Shown piece by piece: positions 1 through 6,106 of a DNA stretch of 7,353 nt. Origin of the DNA: Chloroflexota bacterium (GTDB taxonomy: Bacteria; Chloroflexota; UBA11872; VXNJ01); assembly GCA_026708165.1 (NCBI GenBank), contig JAPOVO010000349.1, positions 1 through 7,353 on the forward strand. The letters are read 5' to 3'. The stretch's first letter is position 1. Every line of letters starts with the position of its first letter. The translations under genes and the position numbers were made by a program. Under the pieces are notes generated by a model. The model did no database searches. It worked only from the letters and a program-made list of their open reading frames with translations, and had not been told where the DNA came from.

Positions 1-1
1 G

Positions 2-517
2 GGCGCCATCGAGGCGACAGAAGACAACTTGGGCTGGACTCCGTTGCATATGGCGACGAGATATAACGAAGTACCGGCGATCGTCACGGCATTGCTCGAT
101 CGTTGGGCCGACATCGAGGCGAAGGACGAGCAAGGCTGGACTTCCCTGCATGTGGCTACGGACTGTGGAAATCAGGCGGTCGTAAAGGTACTGCTTGACC
201 GTGGCGCCGACATCGAAGCGAAGAACGACCGAGGCTGGACTTCCCTGCATGTGGCCGCGGCAGTTGACGGGGACTCGTCCATCGTCGCAGCGCTTCTCGA
301 CGTCGGGGCGAACATTGAAGCGAAGGACAAGCAAGGCTGGACTCCCGTGCATTTCGCGGCGGGAATGAATCAGGAGCCGTCAGTCCTCACGGTATTGCTG
401 GATCGCGGCGCTAACGTCCAGGCCAAGACCAATGACGGAGAGATTCCCCTGGACGTAGCGATGACTCGCGGAAATACGGCCGCCATCCAGGTGCTTCGGG
501 GCCACGCCGCGAGCTAG
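2..517 (+). CDS. Ankyrin-repeat protein, C-terminal part (5' end outside window)
   Basis: The reading frame is open from base 2, so the true start lies upstream; the in-frame TTG at 29 is only an internal codon. The visible 171 residues consist almost entirely of ankyrin repeats. The tail of one repeat (GAIEA) is followed by units beginning at bases 32, 134, 233, 335 and 437. The first four are 34, 33, 34 and 34 residues long and carry the G-W-T-x-L/V-H motif, the LLD helix end and the G-A-D/N-I-E-A-K loop. The last unit is degenerate (GEIPLDVA) and acts as a C-terminal cap. Ankyrin repeats form a protein-binding solenoid. The partner is unknown, and nothing in the visible part shows enzymatic activity or location. 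The gene ends with TAG at 515-517 and is convergent with the AttH-like gene. Family assignment is certain; function is not. Confidence 0.93.
   Translation, partial: GAIEATEDNLGWTPLHMATRYNEVPAIVTALLDRWADIEAKDEQGWTSLHVATDCGNQAVVKVLLDRGADIEAKNDRGWTSLHVAAAVDGDSSIVAALLDVGANIEAKDKQGWTPVHFAAGMNQEPSVLTVLLDRGANVQAKTNDGEIPLDVAMTRGNTAAIQVLRGHAAS
32..436 (+). repeat. Tandem ankyrin-coding repeats, similar at DNA level
   Basis: Four consecutive coding units of 102, 99, 102 and 102 bp begin at 32, 134, 233 and 335. They are similar in DNA as well as protein. The 24 bases at 133-156 recur identically at 232-255, exactly 99 bp later, and a close variant begins near 334. The preceding ATCGAGGCGAAG-type segment is also shared. 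Synonymous positions are conserved, which points to recent unit duplication or gene conversion rather than selection on the protein alone. Confidence 0.85.
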
Positions 518-666
518 ATAGGCGGCCGTCCGGCGATATGCGGCTACTGATCGGCCATAGTGTTTACTGGCGAGACTCGGCAGTTCATCGACCGCCCCAT
601 TCCATGAAACAACTGAGGCACTCACCACTCGCCTTGATAGGCGGATGGATAGCTAAATCGCAGTCT
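518..666. other. Convergent intergenic region, no clear terminator
   Basis: This 149-bp stretch lies between the stop codons of the ankyrin gene (+) and the AttH-like gene (-). Both transcripts must end near here, but I see no GC-rich stem followed by a T-run on either strand; the self-complementary GGCCGTCCGGC segment near 523-535 lacks a T-tract. Open frames crossing the region have no family resemblance and overlap the AttH-like gene antisense. Confidence 0.5.
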
Positions 667-1788
667 TTACTGCCTCTCGCTGACGCACAGATTCGGCCCC
701 CGCTCCGCGGGCAAGGCTTGATCGGGATATCCGCTCGGCGCGTAGCCCGTAAGCTCGACGTAGCCACGCCCGATCGCGATGCTGTCCGCCAGCGCACGCA
801 CCGCTCCCTCCCAATAGAAATTGCCCGTGCTTGGACGCGCGTCGAGTTCCTGGTCCGGAATCACCGGAATCAGCTTCAGATCCAGCCCTACTGAAGGCAC
901 TCGCAGGGTCCACGCCGAGGGATATCTGCCGTTGCTGTGCGGGCTAGACCACGTCTCGTTGACCGTGATCGAAAAGTCCGACTCGTCCAGGTGCCTGTAG
1001 CCGCCCGATTTGTCGATTAGCGTGCCGTAGCGAAGCACCGTTTCATAACGGCTGTCGCGAACAATTGAAGCCGTGAAGTCGCGGCCGTCGTCCAGTTGCA
1101 ATGAAAACCAGTCCCAACCGCCCGAACCGACATTGATGAAGTCGCCCCACTGATGGTCCATCCAGGCTGAGCCTTCTACCTGGAGTTGAAACTGATCGAC
1201 TATCAGTTCTCCGGCCACCGCGAGCCTCGGATACGAGTAGTAGTAGCTCCAGCCGAAGGGACTGAAATCCAGCAGACCCCTCTGATTGTGGAGTACGGGA
1301 GGTTTCGTTGGAACTAGGAAGAGACTGAGCGAGTGGCTGTCCATCGCCGCGTTGAATGCGAAGCCGCGCTCGTTCTTGCGCAGCTTCCACCCCCCGACGC
1401 ACAAGTCCAGACCGGCGGCCGTCGCCGCACCGTGATAGGACGACGTTCTCTGGTCGTAGCTAAAGCTCTGTCCCTCGAAGTCGGTCATCGCGAAGTGGGC
1501 CGCGTAGGAAGGCGGGGCGTCTCCGCGAATTCCTTGAAAGACCACGAACTCGAAACCAAACTCGCGCCCGCCTGCGCCAGCCAGATGCCCCGTGAAGTAC
1601 CACCATTCGGTCAGGTTCGAATGAGGAAGGTCGTCCTTCGGAAGCGACACCGGCGGTAGCCTCGAAGCGTCGAACTCGCGGGGCGGGGCGGGAGACAGCG
1701 GAGCAAACTCACGTCCACATGCGACGGTCGAAGCAGCCAGCCCGATCAGCAGCGATCTGCGCCCGATGCGGCGTGCCACGGCTCTCAC
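667..1788 (-). CDS. AttH/CrtC-like secreted protein (COG5621 type), probable lipoprotein
   Basis: The 373-residue product resembles the AttH / carotenoid 1,2-hydratase superfamily of two lipocalin-like beta-barrel domains, usually secreted. Visible signatures are PHSNLTEWWYFTGHL (about 55-69), WSYYYS (180-185), AWMDHQWGDF (208-217), GGWDWFSLQL (223-232), YPSAW (289-293), FYWEGAV (324-330) and GRGYVELTGY (340-349). The N-terminus has a twin-arginine-like RRSLLIG (10-16), a short hydrophobic stretch and a possible lipobox STVAC with Cys24. Thr at -3 is not ideal, so plain secretion is possible. I chose GTG at 1788-1786 because it overlaps the exporter's TGA stop (GTGA) and has an AGG ribosome-site remnant six bases upstream. 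An ATG at 1833 would prepend 15 residues that do not look like a signal peptide. The stop is TAA at 669-667. Some relatives hydrate carotenoids, but no carotenoid genes are visible, so the substrate is left open. Coupling to the exporter suggests a shared hydrophobic substrate (inference). Confidence 0.85.
   Translation of the reverse strand: MRAVARRIGRRSLLIGLAASTVACGREFAPLSPAPPREFDASRLPPVSLPKDDLPHSNLTEWWYFTGHLAGAGGREFGFEFVVFQGIRGDAPPSYAAHFAMTDFEGQSFSYDQRTSSYHGAATAAGLDLCVGGWKLRKNERGFAFNAAMDSHSLSLFLVPTKPPVLHNQRGLLDFSPFGWSYYYSYPRLAVAGELIVDQFQLQVEGSAWMDHQWGDFINVGSGGWDWFSLQLDDGRDFTASIVRDSRYETVLRYGTLIDKSGGYRHLDESDFSITVNETWSSPHSNGRYPSAWTLRVPSVGLDLKLIPVIPDQELDARPSTGNFYWEGAVRALADSIAIGRGYVELTGYAPSGYPDQALPAERGPNLCVSERQ
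1785..1788 (-). promoter_or_regulatory. GTGA stop/start overlap (translational coupling)
   Basis: On the - strand the bases GTGA combine the GTG start of the AttH-like gene (1788-1786) with the TGA stop of the MMPL gene (1787-1785). An AGG lies six bases before the GTG, inside the exporter's last codons. This arrangement lets a terminating ribosome restart, and it usually ties the amounts of the two proteins together. Confidence 0.8.
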
Positions 1789-3974
1789 CGAAACCTGAAA
1801 CTGCCAGGCAGGGACGGCGCCCACCAATTCCATCGCCCGAGCAGCCGCATCGTCGACGGAACCAGCAGCGAACGGATGATCGTCGCGTCCACGAATACCG
1901 CTATCGCGCCCCCCAGGCCAATCGCCTTCACCAGCACGATGTCGGCGCTTACGAAGGCGAGGCTCACGACTATGACCACCAGGGCGGCGCTGGTGATGAC
2001 CCGTCCACTCCTGGCAAGTCCAAGTGCGACGGCGTCCACGTCATTCATGCCGGTATCGCGGGCCTCCATGATCCTCGTGAGCAGGAACACCTCATAGTCC
2101 ATGCTCAGTCCGAAGAGCAGCGCGAAGAGGACTATCGGCAGTGTGGCTTCAATGAATCCCAGCGGCTCGAACCCCAAAAGGCCGGCGAACCAGCCGTCCT
2201 GAAATACCAGCACCAGCACGCCAAAGCTCGCCGTGAGGCTCATCACATTCATAATCACCGCCTTCAACGGCAGGACGACAGACCGGAACAAGATCGTCAG
2301 TACGACGTAGGTGGCGATGAGAATAATCACCACTGCTCGGGGGAAGTCCGTATAGAGGCGGTCCACAAAGTCGGTTAGTCCCGCAGCCCCACCGCCCACG
2401 AGGGCGTCGAGGTTCGCCGCGTCCCGGTATTCACGTATGGCATATACAAGGTCACGCGCTTCTTCGGATGACGAAGCCGAGCGCGGTTCGACCGAAATTA
2501 TCGCGATGTTTCCATTGGTAAACGTCGACGCATAGGCCGCCGCGTACGGATCGGGGATGCGCGCCTCATCGCTGTAGAGAAGTTGGTACTCCTCGAGCGT
2601 GATGCGCGGATCGATGGAGACGATCCCGTCGACCCGGGCGACCCGCTCGTCATGTTCCAGCGACCGTGCCAGGGCGTGCATTTCCGCTACTGACTGGGAA
2701 TGCAGCGCGGACCTGGGGAACTCGATGGCAAGAAAAAGCGGAGCCACGCTGCCCTCCCCGAACTCACTTCGCAGAAGATCGTAGGCCTGCCTCGAGGGAC
2801 TGTCGGACGGCAAGACCGAGGCGTCCGGCGCGCTTATCCTGACGTGTAGAAAGGGAATCCCCATCGCGATCAACAGGGCGCTGACAATCACGAAAATCGG
2901 GAAGGGCCGTCGCATCACTGCCCGGGCCACGCGCTGCCAGTCGTAACCGCGGCCAAGCTTCGGTCTCCATATCCGGAGAAAGTCGATCCTGGTCCCCAGC
3001 ACCGCCAGGCACGCGGGCACCAGCGTGATTGCGGCAAGGACCGCGATAAACACGACCACGGCTCCGCCTATGCCAATCGACCGCAACATCATGAATTCGA
3101 ACATCAGCAGCGAGGAAAGGCCGACCAGCACCGCAAGCCCGGAGAAGAACACGGCCCGCCCCGCCGAAGCGACGGTGCGCACGAGCGCCGCGTCCACGTC
3201 GTCGTCTGCAAGCTCCTCGCGAAATCTGCTAACGAGAAACAACGAATAGTCGGCGCCCAATCCGAGTCCGATCAGCGTCACGACGTTGAGAGCGAATATC
3301 GAGAAGCTGGCGAATTGCCCCAGCGCCCAAAGCACGGATAGTCCTATTAGTACCGTCGCGCCGCCCGCCGCCACTGGCACTGCCGCAGCCACGACCGAGC
3401 CGAATACGACCAGCAGGACGATTGCCGCAAAGGGAAGACCTATCACTTCGGCTCTTTGCAGATCGCTCTCGCTGACCGACTGGATGTCGTTGTAGAAGGC
3501 TGGACCGCCACCGACGTACACGTTCAGGTCCGTCGGACCTAGCGTTTCAACTACGGTCTCCACTATCCGATGCGACCGCTCCTCATCGATGTCGACGAAC
3601 ACGGCGGCATACGCTGTGCGTCCTGTCTCGCCGATCTGGCGCGGGTTCTCCCAAAACGGCCTGATGAGGACGACAAATTCCAACTCGGTCAGCGGATGCA
3701 GGGCGCGCGCGGCCGAATCGACGAATTCGGGATCGGTCGCGCTGAGGGAACCGCTGTTGAACACGACTAGCAGCGAAGCGCCGGGTGTGCCGATGCCCTC
3801 CTGCAGCCGCTCGAACGCCAGCTCCGCTTCCAGCTCGCCGGTCGAGAAACCGCCCGCTCGCAGCACCGAACCCACGCGCGGTGCAAACGCCAGACTGGCC
3901 GCCACCGCCACAAGCCAAACGGCGATGATCACCCACCGTCGCCTCAGGACAAAGTGGCCAAGACTCTCAAACAA
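1785..3974 (-). CDS. MMPL family RND-type exporter
   Basis: This 729-residue inner-membrane exporter has the full internal duplication of the MMPL family. TM1 is near 13-30. A first extracytoplasmic loop (about 31-175) precedes TM2-6 (about 176-325). TM7 is near 358-375, a second loop spans about 376-543, and TM8-12 run from about 544 to 710. Each half has the family's charged TM4/TM10 motif: GLGADYSLFLVSRF (238-251) and GLSMDYEVFLLTRI (622-635). Their Asp-Tyr pairs belong to the proton relay. The C-terminal VDATIIRSLLVPSTM segment is typical of TM12. Family members use proton motive force to move lipids, glycolipids or other hydrophobic compounds out of the cytoplasmic membrane; the substrate here is unknown. 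The start is TTG at 3974-3972: an in-frame TAA lies only five codons upstream, GGGAG at 3987-3983 is eight bases away, and the resulting FESLGHFVLRRRW is a normal MMPL N-terminus. The gene overlaps the AttH-like gene by four bases. Confidence 0.95.
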   Translation of the reverse strand: MFESLGHFVLRRRWVIIAVWLVAVAASLAFAPRVGSVLRAGGFSTGELEAELAFERLQEGIGTPGASLLVVFNSGSLSATDPEFVDSAARALHPLTELEFVVLIRPFWENPRQIGETGRTAYAAVFVDIDEERSHRIVETVVETLGPTDLNVYVGGGPAFYNDIQSVSESDLQRAEVIGLPFAAIVLLVVFGSVVAAAVPVAAGGATVLIGLSVLWALGQFASFSIFALNVVTLIGLGLGADYSLFLVSRFREELADDDVDAALVRTVASAGRAVFFSGLAVLVGLSSLLMFEFMMLRSIGIGGAVVVFIAVLAAITLVPACLAVLGTRIDFLRIWRPKLGRGYDWQRVARAVMRRPFPIFVIVSALLIAMGIPFLHVRISAPDASVLPSDSPSRQAYDLLRSEFGEGSVAPLFLAIEFPRSALHSQSVAEMHALARSLEHDERVARVDGIVSIDPRITLEEYQLLYSDEARIPDPYAAAYASTFTNGNIAIISVEPRSASSSEEARDLVYAIREYRDAANLDALVGGGAAGLTDFVDRLYTDFPRAVVIILIATYVVLTILFRSVVLPLKAVIMNVMSLTASFGVLVLVFQDGWFAGLLGFEPLGFIEATLPIVLFALLFGLSMDYEVFLLTRIMEARDTGMNDVDAVALGLARSGRVITSAALVVIVVSLAFVSADIVLVKAIGLGGAIAVFVDATIIRSLLVPSTMRLLGRWNWWAPSLPGSFRFR

Positions 3975-4104
3975 AAGCTGATCTCCCGGTTACGAAGTCG
4001 GCGGTGAATCTCGACTGGCAAGCTTAATGGCGCAGGACGGGTTCAGACGCCGGTAGGACTTAGGTAAAGACTCAAAACCGCTTCTTGGCCAGGTCGCTGG
4101 CAGC
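3975..4104 (-). other. Spacer between lipoprotein and exporter genes, with exporter RBS
   Basis: The 130-bp spacer holds the exporter's ribosome-binding site (GGGAG, complement of 3983-3987) and an in-frame TAA at 3992-3990 that fixes the TTG start. I see no terminator with a U-tract and no convincing -35/-10 pair, so read-through from the lipoprotein gene is plausible. A separate exporter promoter cannot be excluded. Confidence 0.5.
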
Positions 4105-5037
4105 TTATGGAACGACAGCTTCGAGCGCCTCCACCAGCTCCTCTTCGCCCAGAAAGCCCTCGAAGCGCGACGCCACGCGCCCTTCCCCATCGATAACGAA
4201 GACCCACGGCTCGCTCATAAGCCGCCACTCCTTCGCCACGTCGGCGAGCACCAGCCTCCCCTCTCCACGGGCAATTTCGAGCACCCACGGCTCGATGTGG
4301 ATGAAGTTGATCCGATCGCCGTAGCTTTCGTAGAGCGACACGACAAGATCCGTCACCGGTCCACAGGCCCGGCTGACACAAAATGCGGGCGTCGAGAACG
4401 CGACCACCAGCGGCTTGCGTTGCTCCAGTGCCTCGGCGACAGTCAATCGATACAAGTCTGGAACCGGCGCTGGATGTGTGCTGATGTCATACAAGTCCTC
4501 CACGTCCCGTATGGTCGGACTGCGGCTGGCCGGAGCCATTTCTCCAACTCCTGGCGCAATTGGCCTTTCTAGCACCTCAAAGGCAGCCGAGGCCTTAGTC
4601 GTCCCGATCCCCTCGCGTCTTACCTCGAACTCGGCCTCCCAAAAGCCCGCCTCGTCTAAGTCGACGCCATTCACGACGTAGACACCCTCGACATGCTCGT
4701 GGATATGCTCGAATCCGTCGTCATGCACGTGCAAAAACTCGCTCGTCACGGACACAAAGACCGCTTCGCCGCTCGACTTGACCGTGGACGTGCCGTCTTC
4801 GCCCAATTTCGCAAACTTCGCTCTGACGCTCCCTCCAACGGCAGCTTCGCCGTTTGTGTCGATCAAAACGAACGGGAAGCGGTTGACACCGACCGCCAGA
4901 TCAGAGGCCGTCACGAACGCGTTCAACTCAAGAGCGCGCGATCCACCTGCGGAATCTCGCCCCGCATCGCAGGCCGACGTAACCACCGCCGCAAGCATCA
5001 CCACCAGGGCAATTGCCGCCTTCCAGGGGGTCTTCAT
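4105..5037 (-). CDS. His-rich lipoprotein with C-terminal thioredoxin-fold domain
   Basis: The 310-residue product starts with a lipoprotein-type signal peptide (MKTPWKAAIALVVMLAAVVTSAC) ending at Cys23; the next residue is Asp24. Residues about 36-155 look like a beta-sandwich domain opening with ASDLAVGVNRFPFVLID. It carries a cluster of five histidines, HVHDDGFEHIHEH (103-115), that looks like a metal site. Residues about 195-310 are thioredoxin-like: KPLVVAFSTPAFCVSRACGP places Cys220 and Cys225 in a CX4C motif at the usual active-site position. SEPWVFVIDGEGRV (275-288) holds the expected cis-proline region and following strand. The CX4C spacing differs from thioredoxin (CXXC) and SCO proteins (CXXXC). 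The ATG at 5037 is preferred over one 45 bases upstream because it begins the signal peptide directly and has GGTGA seven bases before it. The likely place of action is the outer face of a membrane. A redox or metal-delivery role is inferred from the His cluster and paired cysteines; the partner is unknown. Confidence 0.85.
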   Translation of the reverse strand: MKTPWKAAIALVVMLAAVVTSACDAGRDSAGGSRALELNAFVTASDLAVGVNRFPFVLIDTNGEAAVGGSVRAKFAKLGEDGTSTVKSSGEAVFVSVTSEFLHVHDDGFEHIHEHVEGVYVVNGVDLDEAGFWEAEFEVRREGIGTTKASAAFEVLERPIAPGVGEMAPASRSPTIRDVEDLYDISTHPAPVPDLYRLTVAEALEQRKPLVVAFSTPAFCVSRACGPVTDLVVSLYESYGDRINFIHIEPWVLEIARGEGRLVLADVAKEWRLMSEPWVFVIDGEGRVASRFEGFLGEEELVEALEAVVP

Positions 5038-5051
5038 CAACCGTTCACCAA

Positions 5052-5078
5052 GCAGCGCTCTGATAAGACGAGAGCTGC
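5052..5078 (-). other. Possible hairpin in spacer before lipoprotein gene
   Basis: GCAGCGCTCT at 5052-5061 can pair with AGAGCTGC at 5071-5078 (eight pairs with a two-base bulge, nine-base loop). It lies in the 84-bp spacer, 15 bases before the lipoprotein start on the transcript. No U-run follows, so it is not a standard terminator; it could be a leader structure or chance. Confidence 0.25.
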
Positions 5079-5121
5079 ACACGAGCGCCCGCCACGCGGC
5101 CTATCCGGCTGACCGACCACG

Positions 5122-5772
5122 CTATACGATCTCGACACGTCGATCGGAGATATCGGCAAGTCGGTAAGCGTCGTCAACCGTTCCCCAGGAAACTCCGTAG
5201 TGGACCGGCACGACAATTCGGGGATCGATACGGCGCACGGCCTCGGCGGCTTCGTCGGCAGTCATTACGGTGCCTCCCGCGACGGGCAGCATCGCAACGT
5301 CAATCTCGCCGAGCTCGCTCATCTCCGCTATCAAGCCGGTGTCACCGGCGTGATATATCCGCAAGCCGTCCAGCTCGACTACAAAACCAAGTCCCCCGGC
5401 CTCTCGTGGATGCAGGGGAAGGTCCTCCCGGGATACCGCTTCCGTCGAGTAAGCCGCGACGGCGCGAACCAACACAGGGCCAAATCTCAGACTGTCGCCT
5501 GCGCGGAGGATGTTGAGATCGATGCCAGGCCACGTTTCGAGTTCCGTTTCGAGCGCCGGGTTGGCGATGACCACGGTTCGCGGACCGATAACCCGTCTTA
5601 GGTCCGGCGCGCTGAAATGACCGGGATGGCCGTGGCTGATGAGCGCGAGGTCGCAGGATCCGTCGTGAAATCCCTCCAAGTTGAACGGGTCGATGAATAT
5701 CAGCCGTGATCCCCGGATTCGAACGCATGACTCCGAGAACCGGTCAATCTCCACTCCGTCGACGTCTAGCAT
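5122..5772 (-). CDS. Metallo-beta-lactamase-fold hydrolase (UlaG/COG2220-like) with altered metal motif
   Basis: The 216-residue cytoplasmic protein (no signal peptide) has the UlaG-like layout. An N-terminal strand pair with SESCVRIRGSRLIFIDPFN (13-31) is followed by the metal motif ISHGHPGHFS (45-54), a central H121 followed by GGLGFVVE, YHAGDTGL (140-147) with Asp144, and VPVHYG (188-193) with His191. These supply the usual His and bridging-Asp ligands of a di-metal site. The oddity is HGHPGH: the family consensus is HxHxDH, and here Gly51 replaces the Asp that normally binds the second metal. The codon GGT is clear on the - strand. Length and order otherwise match an intact family member. 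The start is ATG at 5772, with AGAGGGA about 11 bases upstream; the stop is TAG. It is first of the four co-directed genes, 84 bp before the lipoprotein gene. Substrate is unknown; known UlaG-like relatives include lactonases and other hydrolases. Confidence 0.88.
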   Translation of the reverse strand: MLDVDGVEIDRFSESCVRIRGSRLIFIDPFNLEGFHDGSCDLALISHGHPGHFSAPDLRRVIGPRTVVIANPALETELETWPGIDLNILRAGDSLRFGPVLVRAVAAYSTEAVSREDLPLHPREAGGLGFVVELDGLRIYHAGDTGLIAEMSELGEIDVAMLPVAGGTVMTADEAAEAVRRIDPRIVVPVHYGVSWGTVDDAYRLADISDRRVEIV

Positions 5773-5855
5773 CCCGGACGCTGTCCCTCTGCAGTCACAG
5801 GTGAACTGAGGCCGCTGCGGTCTTCATAGTCGATCGAGCCGCTCTATCGGGTCGT

Positions 5856-5888
5856 ATTTCTATTTGCAACACTGTGATCGTTTATATC
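5856..5888. promoter_or_regulatory. AT-rich promoter candidate in divergent region
   Basis: This is the most AT-rich stretch of the intergenic region. It includes TTGCAA at 5864-5869, which is self-complementary and so could act as a -35-like element on either strand, and TTATAT at 5882-5887. The + strand spacing is only 12 bases. On the - strand a GATAGA lies 15 bases downstream of TTGCAA. Neither pair is a good sigma-70 match, so the location is plausible but the exact boxes are not established. Confidence 0.25.
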
Positions 5889-5968
5889 ACTCGCCATCGA
5901 TTCGTTGGCGGAAAATGGTAGACACGGTGGTCGGACCAGCTCTCAGGACTTCGCATCCCTCGCCGCCT

Positions 5969-5992
5969 CCCACCCCCGCTTGCGCCCTCCCC
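5969..5992 (-). other. Potential G-quadruplex motif
   Basis: Read on the - strand, 5992-5969 is GGGG-A-GGG-CGCAAGC-GGGGG-T-GGG. These are four runs of at least three G with loops of 1, 7 and 1 bases, which meets the usual G3+N1-7 pattern. A fifth run (CCC at 5957-5959 on the + strand) lies nearby. It sits about 115 bp upstream of the epimerase start. Confidence 0.6.
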
Positions 5993-6040
5993 ACGAGAAC
6001 AAGCCAAAACACGTGATGTCCACACTCCGCGAGCTAGTAG

Positions 6041-6073
6041 CATTGTTCTGGAACCCATCGACGGGAACCAATG
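6041..6073 (+). other. Weak hairpin / GGAACC direct repeat upstream of epimerase gene
   Basis: CATTGTTC at 6041-6048 can pair with GAACCAATG at 6065-6073, with one bulged base. The same stretch holds GGAACC twice (6050-6055 and 6064-6069), 14 bases apart. It ends 33 bases before the epimerase ATG, a position where an operator or leader structure could act. No known operator is recognised. Confidence 0.25.
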
Positions 6074-6106
6074 CACCGCTGAAGCAACACAAGGACGGAC
6101 TTGAAA

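Larger units (their letters stand above)
5773..6106. other. Divergent intergenic region (334 bp)
   Basis: This region separates the - strand operon from the + strand epimerase gene and should hold promoters for both. It contains an AT-rich stretch near 5856-5888, a short inverted repeat TGGTC-G-GACCA at 5928-5938, a C-rich tract at 5957-5992 and a weak hairpin at 6041-6073. Open frames crossing it look like no known protein and lack good ribosome sites, so I call no gene here. Confidence 0.6.

Noticed and set aside
538..894. Open frame on + strand with some length
   Set aside because: It lies largely antisense to the well-supported AttH-like gene, has no recognisable domain and no clear ribosome site.
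667..1788. Calling the AttH-like gene a carotenoid 1,2-hydratase (crtC)
   Set aside because: The fold family fits, but no carotenoid genes are nearby and most COG5621 members have unknown substrates, so the specific enzyme name is not supported.
1788..1833. ATG at 1833 as start of the AttH-like gene
   Set aside because: It would overlap the exporter gene by 49 bases and put a non-signal-like 15-residue stretch before a good signal peptide; the GTG with GTGA overlap explains the data better.
1719..2378. 219-codon + strand open frame rich in Arg, His and Gln
   Set aside because: It is antisense to the MMPL and AttH-like genes. Its biased composition is what reverse translation of a GC-rich gene gives.
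3589..3981. 130-codon + strand open frame rich in Ser, Thr and Ala
   Set aside because: Antisense to the 5' end of the MMPL gene, with low-complexity composition typical of such shadows.
5906..5925. TGGCGGAAAATGGTAGACAC resembles the D-arm region of bacterial tRNA-Leu genes
   Set aside because: No acceptor stem, T-arm (GGTTCRA-like) or closing 3' end follows at the right distance, and one extra base interrupts the match. It is at most a degraded fragment and may be chance.
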